From positions 1-36,712 of the forward strand of contig JAKFWA010000091.1 in assembly GCA_021732995.1 (NCBI GenBank): a DNA stretch of 36,712 nt, given 5' to 3'. The number at the start of each line of letters is the position of its first letter. The first letter of the stretch is position 1. Positions 1-9,482 of this stretch are shown here, one piece after another. Source of the stretch: Planctomycetaceae bacterium (GTDB lineage Bacteria > Planctomycetota > Planctomycetia > Planctomycetales > Planctomycetaceae). A model generated the notes under the pieces. The model did not search any database, had not been told where the DNA came from, and worked only from the letters and a program-made list of their open reading frames with translations. The translations under genes were made by a program, and so were the position numbers.

Positions 1-114
1 GTGGCGGCGTGCAACGAAAATCCCCAACCGCTGATCTGGACCAAGCCTGCCGAAGCGATCCTGCAAAAAGTCCGCCGCGCCAAAGCCGCCTTGGATAATT
101 CCCCATCTGCGTGA
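1..114 (+). pseudogene. C-terminal tail of an IS630-like transposase (cut by window edge)
   Basis: An open frame enters from the left edge and ends at a TGA at 112-114, giving 37 visible residues. It contains NENPQPLIWTKPAEAIL, which matches the way IS630/Tc1-type transposases end: an Asn-rich turn, a Pro-Trp-Thr-Lys stretch, then a final helix. The DDE catalytic core would lie upstream and cannot be seen, so whether the element is intact is unknown. No confident terminal inverted repeat or TA target duplication could be fixed downstream. The family call rests on this short tail only. Confidence 0.6.
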
Positions 115-145
115 CTCACTACACTAGTTTCCGCGATCCGTATGA

Positions 146-209
146 GGACGATGCCCCAGACGGCGAACGCCTGATGCAGGTTAAGTTGCTTTGCAACTCT
201 GCATCGTCC
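146..209. repeat. Nested, mutually exclusive inverted repeats between transposase tail and next gene
   Basis: A 9-bp perfect inverted repeat, GGACGATGC at 146-154 and GCATCGTCC at 201-209, encloses a second one, GATGCAG at 173-179 and CTGCATC at 199-205, with an inner GTTGC/GCAAC pair. The right arms overlap, so only one fold can form at a time. It lies 86-149 bases before the start of the 295 gene. It could be an insertion-sequence end, a terminator for the transposase, or a leader switch; the sequence does not decide between them. Confidence 0.5.
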
Positions 210-294
210 GGTCAGACTTAGGACTCCTTGACTGCGTCTGGCTACCGGACGATTTCCATCCTCAGCATCCCACCCCGGATCCAGGATTCAAATC

Positions 295-3200
295 ATGCGC
301 ATGACTCTGAATCTGAAGACATTCGCGTTTGGCATCTGCGTCGCCTCGGCTGCGACACCGGCAGTCGCCCAAGAGATCAGTTTCAATCGCGACATCCGTC
401 CGATCCTGTCTGACAACTGCTTCGCCTGCCACGGCCCCGATGCCAATCATCGCAAGGGCGATCTGCGGTTGGACGTGCGTGAAGACGCCCTGAAAGTCAA
501 AGCGATTGCACCGGGCAAGCCGGAGATGAGCCACCTCATTGATCGCATCTTCAGCAACGACCCCGAGCAGATGATGCCGCCCGCGGATTCCCCCAAGCGG
601 CTGACGGCTGCTCAGAAGGAATTGCTGAAGAAGTGGATTGCCTCGGGGGCTGAGTATCAGGGCCACTGGGCGTATGAAGCTCCGAAGAAGCCGACCGTGG
701 CGCCGGGCACCAACGCGATCGATAAACTGGTCCAGCAGCGTCTAAAGAAGATTGGCCTCACGCCGTCCCCGGAAGCCGACCGCCGCACGTTGGCGCGTCG
801 CTTGAGTTTTGACCTGATCGGCCTGCCGCCCAAACCTGAAGAGGTTGATGCGTTCGCCGCGGATCAGTCGCCCGAGGCGTATCAGAAGTACGTCGAGAAA
901 CTGCTGGCGTCACCCCACTATGGCGAGCGTATGGCAATCGGCTGGCTGGATGTGGTCCGCTTCGCCGACACGATTGGTTACCACTCGGACACGCCGCGTA
1001 ACGTCTTCCCTTACCGTGACTGGGTCATCAAGGCCTTCAACGAGAATCAGCCGTTCAACCAGTTCACCGTTGAGCAACTGGCGGGCGACCTGCTGCCGAA
1101 CAGCACGGTCGAACAGAAAGTCGCTTCGGGATTCAACCGCCTGCTGCTGACCACCGAAGAGGGCGGCGCTCAGGCGAAGGATTATGAAGCCCGCTATCTC
1201 ACGGACCGGGTGCGAGCCGTCAGCACGGTGTGGCTCGGCCAGACGATCGGGTGCGCTCAGTGTCACGATCACAAGTTTGATCCCAGCACGCAGCGCGACT
1301 TCTATTCGCTGGGTGCCTTCTTCGCGGACATTCAGGAAGCCATCATCGGTGGCCGCGAACCCGGTATGCCTGTACCGACGAAGGAGCAAGCCGAAGAGCT
1401 GAAGAAGTTGCAAGCGGCAGCGTCGGCGCTGGAAGCTCAGTTCAATGGACCTCAACCACAACTGGCGGAAGCGTTCGCGAAGTGGCAGGAGCAGCAGTCT
1501 CAAGCGGCCAGTCAGGAAGCGCACTGGACTCAACATAAGCCGAGCAAGCTCGAATCAACCGGCAAGGCCAAGCTGGCCGTGCAGGCTGACAACGCGATCC
1601 TCGTCAGCGGGCCGAAGCCGGACAAAGACAGCTACAAGCTCGACCTCACCGGCGAGTTGAAGGGCGTTGTCGGACTGCGCATCGAAGCGTTGCCGGATCC
1701 TTCATTGCCGGGTCAAGGTCCGGGCCGGGCGGGCAACGGCAACTTCGTGATCACGGAAGTGCTCGCTCAGGTACGTCGGGCTGATGGTAAGACTCAAGAC
1801 CTGAAATTCAGCGCCGCGCGAGCCTCCATCGAACAAGCCAGTCACGCGGAAGGCAATCCCAACAAAGCTTGGACCGCAGCTTCGGCCATCGACGGTGATG
1901 CCAACGGCGCACAATGGGGCTGGGCGATTCTGCCCGGCACCGGTCAACCGCAGACGCTGCTGCTGACTTTGGCTGAACCCATTCAAGTCGATGTTGGTGA
2001 AGCTCTGCAGATTGAGCTGAAGCAGAATCTCGGCAACGGCAGCCACACGCTGGGCAAGTTCCGTATTTCGACGACCTCGAAGCCGGAAGCGTTGCAAGCA
2101 CCGCTCGGAGCCAGTGCACCAACTAAAGAACTGGCCGATCTGCTGGCCGTGCCCGCAGACAAGCGCCAGCCGGCTCAGAACGACCGGCTGATGGCGCTCT
2201 TCAAGACCGTAACCCCCGAACTCGCTGATCTTCGCAATCAGCGCGACGCCGCTCGCAAGGCCGCGACAGACTTCGAGAACGCTTTTCCGAAAACCCTGAT
2301 TTCGATCTCGATGCAGACGCCGCGCAACGTCCGCATTCTGCCGCGCGGCAACTGGATGGACGACAGCGGACCACTGGTTCAGCCTGCTCTGCCGGTGTAT
2401 CTGGCGGGAGCGAAAGCCGCCGCGCCGGAAGGGAAGCGACTGAATCGTCTGGATCTCGCGAACTGGGTCGTGTCGCGCGAGAATCCGCTCACGGCGCGAG
2501 TGTTCGTGAATCGCCTGTGGAAGCAGTTCTACGGTATGGGACTTTCCAAAACGTCGGACGATTTCGGGGCTCAAGGCGAGCCGCCCGTGAATCCGGAGCT
2601 GCTCGACTGGCTGGCGATTGAATTCGTCGAGAGCGGCTGGAACGTGAAGCACATGGTGCGTCTGATGGTCAACACTCAGACCTACAAGCAGGTTTCCACC
2701 GCGTCGAAAGAACTGCTGACGCGCGATCCTGATAATCGCGAACTGGCTCGACAAAGCCGCTACCGCATTGATGCTGAACTGGTCCGCGACAACGCACTGT
2801 CGATCAGCGGTTTGCTGGTTCCGAAGATCGGCGGGCCGAGCGTGAAGCCGTATCAACCGGACGGCTATTGGGAGAATCTGAACTTCCCCACTCGCTCCTG
2901 GCAGGCCGATGCCGGCGAGAGCCAGTATCGACGCGGCATGTACACGTGGTGGCAGCGTTCGTTCCCGCATCCCAGCATGCTGGCGTTCGACTCACCCACG
3001 CGCGAGGAATGTGCTGCCGACCGTCCGCGGTCCAACATTCCTCAGCAGGCTCTGGTGCTGTTGAACGACCCCAGCTACGTCGAAGCTGCTCGAGCCTTCG
3101 CAACGCACATCGTGCAGTCCGGTGGAGCGGATTCATCCGCCCGGCTGAAGTATGCCTTCCGTCAGGCTCTCGCTCGCGACCCTCGTCCGCAGGAGACCGA

Positions 3201-3384
3201 GCAACTCTCCAAACTCGCCGAGAAACTGGCAGCTCAGTACGCCGCCGATCCGAAGGCCGCGGAAGCCGTGCTGAAAGTCGGCATCGCCCCGATGCCCGGC
3301 GGCATGAACCCGACTGAACTCGCCACCTGGACCAACATCGCCCGAGTCATCCTCAACTTGCACGAAACCGTGGTGCGCAGCTAA
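295..3384 (+). CDS. Planctomycete cytochrome-type protein (PSCyt1-DUF1549-DUF1553), copy 1
   Basis: A 1029-residue exported protein. An N-terminal signal peptide covers about residues 1-25. A PSCyt1 (planctomycete cytochrome c-like) domain follows, with C42-x-x-C45-H46, a haem c attachment motif. DUF1549 spans about 130-345 and holds a second C320-x-x-C323-H324. A beta-rich insert resembling a carbohydrate-binding or discoidin module lies at about 430-590. DUF1553 runs from about 713 to 960. The family is abundant in Planctomycetes and usually encoded beside a DUF1501 protein; its biochemical role is not established, and links to extracellular polymer breakdown or electron transfer are inference. 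The start has a second in-frame ATG two codons later. The next gene begins 18 bases downstream and is DUF4058, not DUF1501. Confidence 0.93.
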   Translation: MRMTLNLKTFAFGICVASAATPAVAQEISFNRDIRPILSDNCFACHGPDANHRKGDLRLDVREDALKVKAIAPGKPEMSHLIDRIFSNDPEQMMPPADSPKRLTAAQKELLKKWIASGAEYQGHWAYEAPKKPTVAPGTNAIDKLVQQRLKKIGLTPSPEADRRTLARRLSFDLIGLPPKPEEVDAFAADQSPEAYQKYVEKLLASPHYGERMAIGWLDVVRFADTIGYHSDTPRNVFPYRDWVIKAFNENQPFNQFTVEQLAGDLLPNSTVEQKVASGFNRLLLTTEEGGAQAKDYEARYLTDRVRAVSTVWLGQTIGCAQCHDHKFDPSTQRDFYSLGAFFADIQEAIIGGREPGMPVPTKEQAEELKKLQAAASALEAQFNGPQPQLAEAFAKWQEQQSQAASQEAHWTQHKPSKLESTGKAKLAVQADNAILVSGPKPDKDSYKLDLTGELKGVVGLRIEALPDPSLPGQGPGRAGNGNFVITEVLAQVRRADGKTQDLKFSAARASIEQASHAEGNPNKAWTAASAIDGDANGAQWGWAILPGTGQPQTLLLTLAEPIQVDVGEALQIELKQNLGNGSHTLGKFRISTTSKPEALQAPLGASAPTKELADLLAVPADKRQPAQNDRLMALFKTVTPELADLRNQRDAARKAATDFENAFPKTLISISMQTPRNVRILPRGNWMDDSGPLVQPALPVYLAGAKAAAPEGKRLNRLDLANWVVSRENPLTARVFVNRLWKQFYGMGLSKTSDDFGAQGEPPVNPELLDWLAIEFVESGWNVKHMVRLMVNTQTYKQVSTASKELLTRDPDNRELARQSRYRIDAELVRDNALSISGLLVPKIGGPSVKPYQPDGYWENLNFPTRSWQADAGESQYRRGMYTWWQRSFPHPSMLAFDSPTREECAADRPRSNIPQQALVLLNDPSYVEAARAFATHIVQSGGADSSARLKYAFRQALARDPRPQETEQLSKLAEKLAAQYAADPKAAEAVLKVGIAPMPGGMNPTELATWTNIARVILNLHETVVRS

Positions 3385-3402
3385 GGACAAGAGGGGTACA
3401 TC

Positions 3403-4140
3403 ATGCTTGCGGCGCGCATAGATCCACTCGGGCAACCGGCGGAAGGCCAGATGCTGCTGGATCATTTCCGTCCGCCGCTCAGTGAGCGTCGGCACTGGCA
3501 TGCGTTCCACAACGCCTGGTCCACTTACATCGCGTCGGCGCTGAATGAGCACCTGCCAGAGGGCTACTTCGCTGAGCCCAATGTGCAGTTTGGTATTGAG
3601 ATCGATGTGGCAGCCTTCGAAGAAGCAGACGCGACTTCCGGTGAAGAACCGAAATGGGAAGTGCCTGCGCCCACGCAGACGCTGCCGCTGACGATTATCG
3701 CTGATGCGGCAGAAGTGCTGATCTTCGCGAAGGAGGGCGGCCCCGTACTGGCTGGTGCGATCGAACTCGTGAGTCCGGCCAACAAAGACCGGGCGCTGTC
3801 GCGAGATGCCTTTGTTTCAAAGTGCGCGGCGCTGCTGCAGCAAGGAGTGGGGCTGGTCATCGTGGACGTCGTCACGGATCGCCGCGCGAATCTGCACGAA
3901 GACCTGCTCGCTCGTCTGCAGTCACCGCCATCAGTTCCGTTGCATGCTGACCTCTACGCAGTTGCCTACCGAGCCGTGAGCAGAAGTGAGGCGTTGAACC
4001 TCGATGTATGGCAGCAGCCCCTTTCGATTGGCCAGCCGCTGCCAACGCTGCCGCTGTGGCTCAAAGGGGGCATCAGTCTGCCCGTCGAATTGGGAGCGTC
4101 TTACGGTCGAACCTGTTCAGAACAACGCATCGGCACATGA
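3403..4140 (+). CDS. DUF4058 family protein
   Basis: A 245-residue protein of unknown function. The N-terminal part has the DUF4058 hallmarks: HWHAFHNAW, then a segment matching the Leu-Pro-x-Gly-Tyr turn (LPEGYFAEP), then acidic strands. The centre has IELVSPANKD, a Glu/Asp-Lys arrangement that recalls nuclease-like folds, but I cannot show catalysis. It has no signal peptide or membrane segment, so it should be cytoplasmic, unlike the exported product of the gene before it. The start is supported by an AG-rich site (GAGGGG) ending 6 bases before the ATG. It lies 18 bases after the cytochrome-type gene on the same strand and is probably co-transcribed with it. Confidence 0.75.
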   Translation: MLAARIDPLGQPAEGQMLLDHFRPPLSERRHWHAFHNAWSTYIASALNEHLPEGYFAEPNVQFGIEIDVAAFEEADATSGEEPKWEVPAPTQTLPLTIIADAAEVLIFAKEGGPVLAGAIELVSPANKDRALSRDAFVSKCAALLQQGVGLVIVDVVTDRRANLHEDLLARLQSPPSVPLHADLYAVAYRAVSRSEALNLDVWQQPLSIGQPLPTLPLWLKGGISLPVELGASYGRTCSEQRIGT

Positions 4141-4163
4141 TAGGAGTGCTGCGGTGGTTTAGC

Positions 4164-4550
4164 TCAGAACATCGGCACCGCGCGTTTGACGAGTTGCAGG
4201 GTGAAGCCCCAGGGGTCGCGGACGAAGGCCATGGAATCGCCGCCGGGGTTGTGTTGAACGGTGCCGACCAGAGTTCCTCCCGCAGCGGTCAGGCGGCGCA
4301 CGTCGGTGTCGACATCGGCTGAGACCAGCGCCAGATGCAGCGTGAACGTGGCCATCGCGGCATAGTCCGGAATTGGCGCTGCCGCGTTGTTGTAGAGTTC
4401 AATCATCACGGTACCGCTGTCGTCGGCGATGAACTGGCCCCACGGGGCGGTGTCAAAGCTGCGTTTCAGCGTGAAGCCCAGATGGTCGATGTACCACCTG
4501 GCCATAGCGACTGGTTCCGGGACGTTGAGAGCCACGTGTTCGATCTTCAT
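4164..4550 (-). CDS. VOC superfamily (glyoxalase/bleomycin-resistance-like) protein
   Basis: A 128-residue protein with the paired beta-alpha-beta-beta-beta modules of the vicinal-oxygen-chelate fold. It opens MKIEHVALNV and continues with a WYIDHLGF segment, and closes with DPWGFTLQLV. Metal-ligand positions read His5 in strand 1, Glu in MIELY and His in TLHLAL, but the usual last Glu is Gln in TLQLV. It may therefore bind metal differently or be a non-enzymatic member. I chose the third Met of the open frame because an AGGA site lies about 5 bases upstream; the longer frame to 4724 has no family similarity. Substrate unknown. It converges on the DUF4058 gene with a 23-base gap. Confidence 0.8.
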   Translation of the reverse strand: MKIEHVALNVPEPVAMARWYIDHLGFTLKRSFDTAPWGQFIADDSGTVMIELYNNAAAPIPDYAAMATFTLHLALVSADVDTDVRRLTAAGGTLVGTVQHNPGGDSMAFVRDPWGFTLQLVKRAVPMF

Positions 4551-4690
4551 TTCCATCCTTGCTGCTGAATATGGGCGAGTTCGTTGGGCGTATCTATCGC
4601 GAGGTCGCAGCTTCGTGTAGACCTTCAGCATACGGCAAGACCTTCCGGGTACTGGCCGCGTCCACTTCTCGTCGCACTTGAGTTCGCGTG

Positions 4691-4921
4691 ATGTCCGATC
4701 CACTGCCAAAGACAGAAACTCCACCGTCCGACAAGCCGAACGTCAGCTTCGAACAGGCCGCTCAGGAAGCTCAGCCGGGGCTGATTGCTGAGTTCATCGA
4801 GTTCCTGCGCGAGAGCAAGAAGTGGTGGTTGACGCCGATCATCGTCGTGCTGTTGCTGGTGGGTCTGCTGATCTTGTTGAGCAGTTCCGTCGTCGCACCG
4901 TTCATCTATCCGTTGTTCTAA
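4691..4921 (+). CDS. DUF5989-like single-span membrane protein
   Basis: A 76-residue protein with a charged N-terminal half and one strong hydrophobic segment near the C-terminus. The stretch [19 protein letters not shown] followed by a Ser-rich turn and APFIYPLF matches the small DUF5989 family as I remember it. The function is unknown. In other bacteria the family is often placed near carbamoyltransferase and SxtJ-like genes; here it sits 22 bases before a DUF58 gene instead. A GTG at 4688 directly before the ATG is an alternative start. The N-terminal region is acidic and probably cytoplasmic. Confidence 0.75.
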   Translation: MSDPLPKTETPPSDKPNVSFEQAAQEAQPGLIAEFIEFLRESKKWWLTPIIVVLLLVGLLILLSSSVVAPFIYPLF

Positions 4922-4943
4922 GCTGACTGACCGGAGCGTGCTG

Positions 4944-5855
4944 GTGAGCAAGAACTTCCGCAAGTTTCTGAAGCCCGAAGAGATCTCCCGCATTTCGCGA
5001 CTGGAAGTGCAGGCGCGGCAGGTCGTCGAAGGCTTTCTGTCGGGCATGCACCGCAGCCCGTACTTCGGGCAGTCGATCGAGTTCCTGCAGCATCGCGAAT
5101 ACGTAGCCGGCGACGACATTCGCCGCATCGACTGGAAGGCGTGGTCCAAGACCGACCGCTTCTACATCAAGCAGTACCAGGAAGACACCAATCTGCGGAC
5201 CACGCTGGTGGTGGACCTCAGCGAATCCATGCAGTTCTGTTCGGGCAAGCTGTCGAAGTACGAATACGCCTGCACGTTGTCTGCCGCGTTGTCGTATTTG
5301 TTGTTGAGACAATCAGACTCGGTGGGGCTGGTGACGTTCGATGACGCGATCCGCAGCCGCATCGAACATCGCAGCCAGCAGACACATCTCAATACGATGC
5401 TGGCGGCCCTCGCTGCTCAGGAACCGGCAGCGAAGACGGACATCTTTGAGATCTTGAAACAAGTGGCCGACGAACAATCACGCCGCGGCATGATCGTGTT
5501 GATCTCCGACCTGTTCGTGCCGCGTCCCGGTCTGTTCAAGGGACTGAACCTGCTGCGGTTTCGCGGTCACGACGTGCTGTTGTTCCACATCCTCGACGAT
5601 CAGGAACTCGACTTCGATTACTCCGGAACCACTAAGTTCGAAGGACTCGAAGCCTCCGGCGATCTGGTCTGCGATCCGCGTTCGTTGCGTGAGGGCTATC
5701 AGGCGGCCATGCAGGCGTACCTCGCCGAGCTGCGTCGCTTCTGTTCGCGCAGCAGCATCGACTATCAAACCATCCGCACCAGCGAGCATCTTGATGCCGT
5801 CCTGTCCCACTACTTGAACCACCGCATCGGCATGCGCGGCTCGGTACGGAAGTAG
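4944..5855 (+). CDS. DUF58 / von Willebrand factor A-like protein
   Basis: A 303-residue protein. The DUF58 core motif covers about residues 50-80, with [17 protein letters not shown] vWA-like fold follows with the MIDAS-type DLSESM near residue 91. DUF58 proteins usually work with a MoxR AAA+ ATPase as chaperone-like systems for metal insertion or envelope functions, but no moxR gene is in the window. The GTG at 4944 is preferred over the GTG at 4938 because a GGAG at 4933-4936 is then 7 bases away. It follows the DUF5989-like gene by 22 bases, so the two probably form an operon. A BatA-type gene that would normally be a neighbour lies 24 kb away on the other strand. Confidence 0.88.
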   Translation: MSKNFRKFLKPEEISRISRLEVQARQVVEGFLSGMHRSPYFGQSIEFLQHREYVAGDDIRRIDWKAWSKTDRFYIKQYQEDTNLRTTLVVDLSESMQFCSGKLSKYEYACTLSAALSYLLLRQSDSVGLVTFDDAIRSRIEHRSQQTHLNTMLAALAAQEPAAKTDIFEILKQVADEQSRRGMIVLISDLFVPRPGLFKGLNLLRFRGHDVLLFHILDDQELDFDYSGTTKFEGLEASGDLVCDPRSLREGYQAAMQAYLAELRRFCSRSSIDYQTIRTSEHLDAVLSHYLNHRIGMRGSVRK

Positions 5856-5901
5856 GACCTCGATCAGCACAACACCCGCGCGTTCCGAAGAATTCTGCTG
5901 G

Positions 5902-5933
5902 TCCTGGAGTGCTGAAGCCCGCTTCAGCCCTGC
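5902..5933 (+). repeat. 3'-flanking hairpin repeat, copy A
   Basis: A conserved left flank TCCTGGAGTGCT is followed by a perfect 8-bp stem with a 2-base loop: GCTGAAGC at 5911-5918 and GCTTCAGC at 5921-5928, then CCT. It lies 47 bases after the DUF58 stop codon in sense orientation. Copies B (35397) and C (35596, minus strand) share the flank but have different, still paired, stem bases. It is possibly a terminator-like or mRNA-end element spread as a repeat family. Confidence 0.75.
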
Positions 5934-5946
5934 ATAATTTGCAGAA

Positions 5947-6014
5947 GGCAGAACGATGTGGTGCAGACAATCTTGTCATCCACCGCTGCGACGGACAGGA
6001 TTGTCGTTCTACGA
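5947..6014. repeat. Palindromic repeat, degenerate copy D
   Basis: An imperfect inverted repeat with outer arms GCAGAACGA and TCGTTCTAC (8 of 9 paired) and inner arms GACAATC and GATTGTC. The right arm, GACGGACAGGATTGTC at 5990-6005, is nearly the same as the right arm of the perfect copy at 32868-32952. It fills the space between the convergent DUF58 and glnS genes and ends 2 bases from the glnS stop codon. Confidence 0.65.
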
Positions 6015-6016
6015 AG

Positions 6017-7741
<1,725 letters not shown>

Positions 7742-7758
7742 GTTCGACTCCATTCAAG

Positions 7759-7788
7759 AATCGAGGCTGCGGCGTCGCAGCCTCGATT
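7759..7788. promoter_or_regulatory. 13-bp perfect hairpin in the glnS leader
   Basis: AATCGAGGCTGCG at 7759-7771 and its exact complement at 7776-7788 are separated by 4 bases. On the minus strand the hairpin ends 17 bases before the glnS start at 7741, and the GGAG ribosome site lies just outside it. It could be a terminator remnant for the upstream small gene, an attenuator, or an mRNA-stability element. No T-box features are visible. Confidence 0.6.
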
Positions 7789-7805
7789 TGCTGTCTGCGC
7801 ACGAA

Positions 7806-7840
7806 AATAAGCCGGAACCACCGCGTGATCCCAGCTTATT
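7806..7840 (-). terminator. Strand-specific hairpin, likely terminator of the 58-residue gene
   Basis: As minus-strand RNA this segment folds into a 16-bp stem with a GCG loop and no unpaired stem base. Three of the pairs are G-U wobbles, which become A-C mismatches on the other strand. The right arm ends CTTATT and is followed by TTCG, giving a short U-rich tail. It begins 29 bases after the stop codon of the small gene at 7870-8046. Confidence 0.65.
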
Positions 7841-7869
7841 CAGTATGAAGCGATTCGCTCGACCGCGAA

Positions 7870-8046
7870 CTAACTAGCGGTGGCGGGCTCAAACTCGACG
7901 AACGGGCTGACCTTCTGCGCTTTCGCGAAGATCGCATCCTTATCTGCCTGAGTCGTCGCGGCCTGATACTTGGCGCGCAACTTCTTCAGCTTTGCCCTGC
8001 GGCTCCGACGGCGGGCGATTTCCCGATCTCGTTCGACGCGTCCCAT
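7870..8046 (-). CDS. Small basic protein, DUF6800-like
   Basis: A 58-residue protein whose N-terminal half is very rich in Arg and Lys (MGRVERDREIARRR, then RRAKLKKLR). The C-terminal half contains a helix and the conserved-looking KVSPFVEFE. It resembles a small family found in Planctomycetes, which I recall as DUF6800; the function is unknown. The charge suggests nucleic-acid or ribosome binding, which is inference. The ATG is supported by AGGAC about 9 bases upstream. It is upstream of glnS on the same strand, separated by two hairpins. It was overlooked by simple length cut-offs but has a clean frame and start. Confidence 0.75.
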   Translation of the reverse strand: MGRVERDREIARRRSRRAKLKKLRAKYQAATTQADKDAIFAKAQKVSPFVEFEPATAS

Positions 8047-8206
8047 CTTGCAAAGTCCTACTATTTCCTAACGCGAAACAACATTCGGCCCGTCTTCGCA
8101 GACCATTTACGCCGCACCTTGTAGCAGTCCTGCCCGCAGGGGTCAATCCGCCCTTATGCTCCAACCCGCACGTCGGTAATTTTTCAGGCGGACGACCGCA
8201 AACATT

Positions 8207-9307
8207 TCACTGAATCTTGCCGCGTCCCTGAATCGGCCAGATCACTTCCAGCCGGTCGCCGCGGAAGCCGTAGAAGTTCTCATGCAGGATGCTGGTAAAG
8301 TCCGCATAGCCCACTATCAGTTCAATCTTGTCGCCAATCTTCAGATTGCGTGACTCGCCGTTGAGCTTCAGTGCGCAGTGTTCGGCACTCGTCTGAGTGA
8401 CCTCGGCGTCTGGATAACCCTTCACCAGCGGCTTGTAGATGTCTGGATTCTGGGATTTTCGACCGCAGTCCAAAATGGCCCGGTCCAGAGCTGGACGACT
8501 GACCACAGTTGCCAGACAGGTCAGGGAGTAATTCAGCCCCGTGACGCCGCACCAATCCTGATACATCGGATCGGCGAAGATCCCACCTCCGGCCTGCAGT
8601 TCGGTGATGCCTTCGCAGTCGGAGGTGAACTGGTACGAGCCGGTACCACCGGCGCTGACGATGTGGCAATCCAGCTTGTCTCGATCGAACATATCACGGC
8701 AACTGGTGAGCATCTTCATCGCGCTCTCGATCTTCTGCGCCTTCTCGTCGGGATCTTCGATTCGCAGCAGGTGGCCTTCATAGCCCATGATGCCGCAGAG
8801 GCTTAGACCTTCGAGTCGCGAAACGCCATGAGCCAGTTCCAGCGCCGCGATACCCGGCTGTACGCCGACTCGGTTCAACCCGATGTCCACTTCCAGAATG
8901 ACGCGACACTGGACGCCATGCTGCCGACAGATCTTGGCGAGCGGTTCCGCCTGAGCGTAATGATCCACGGCCACGATCGGGTCCGCCCACTGACAGAGAG
9001 CAGCGACGCGTTCCCATTTCGTCTGCCCGACGACCATGTTCGCAATCAGAATGTCTTGAATGCCTGCCTGAGCCATGACCTCGGCTTCAGACACTTTGGC
9101 GACCGTGACGCCGATCGCTCCGGCTTCGAGCTGCTTCCAGGCGATGGCCGGTGTCTTGTGACACTTCGCATGGGGCCGCCAGTCCTTGCCGCGTGATTGG
9201 ATGAATTCCGCCATGGACTCGATGTTGGCCTGCATGATGTCCAGATCAATGCAAAGCGAAGGAGTGTCGAGATCAAGCTTGTGCGCGCCGGGCCGAATGA
9301 TTGTCAC
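8207..9307 (-). CDS. PLP-dependent D-amino-acid enzyme (DSD1 / D-threonine aldolase-like)
   Basis: A 366-residue fold-type III pyridoxal-phosphate enzyme related to D-threonine aldolase, eukaryotic-type D-serine dehydratase and the alanine racemase N-terminal barrel. The N-terminal barrel begins DTPSLCIDLD. The PLP lysine is most likely in RPHAKCHKTP. Later barrel strands are ILEVDIGLNRVG and GIMGYEGH. The C-terminal beta domain has AEHCALKL, where His (and Cys) match the metal-binding region of these enzymes. The exact substrate, D-Thr, D-Ser or another D-beta-hydroxy amino acid, cannot be told. I prefer the GTG at 9307, since AGGGA lies 6 bases before it; an ATG at 9364 would add 19 residues without family similarity. 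Confidence 0.85.
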   Translation of the reverse strand: MTIIRPGAHKLDLDTPSLCIDLDIMQANIESMAEFIQSRGKDWRPHAKCHKTPAIAWKQLEAGAIGVTVAKVSEAEVMAQAGIQDILIANMVVGQTKWERVAALCQWADPIVAVDHYAQAEPLAKICRQHGVQCRVILEVDIGLNRVGVQPGIAALELAHGVSRLEGLSLCGIMGYEGHLLRIEDPDEKAQKIESAMKMLTSCRDMFDRDKLDCHIVSAGGTGSYQFTSDCEGITELQAGGGIFADPMYQDWCGVTGLNYSLTCLATVVSRPALDRAILDCGRKSQNPDIYKPLVKGYPDAEVTQTSAEHCALKLNGESRNLKIGDKIELIVGYADFTSILHENFYGFRGDRLEVIWPIQGRGKIQ

Positions 9308-9482
9308 GTTGAGTCCCTGAGAATCTGGAATGAACCGAGCGCGACGCAGGTTAAGCGGTGCCATCCCGCGTGCCTATCGCGCGGGCTGATAGCGAGAGCA
9401 CAGACCGAGCCTGAGGACATCAGACGGAAGGGCACTCGGACCGGAAGATGCCGTCGCAACGAACAGTGCGACCGGGAGGGAG

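Noticed and set aside
1702-2970. 422-codon open frame on the minus strand
   Set aside because: It lies wholly antisense to the DUF1549/DUF1553 gene at 295-3384, has an Arg/His/Gln-rich composition and no family similarity; it is a shadow of the G+C-rich coding frame.
4143-4155. GGAGTGCTG match to the hairpin repeat family
   Set aside because: Only 9 bases match, and no paired stem follows; likely chance.
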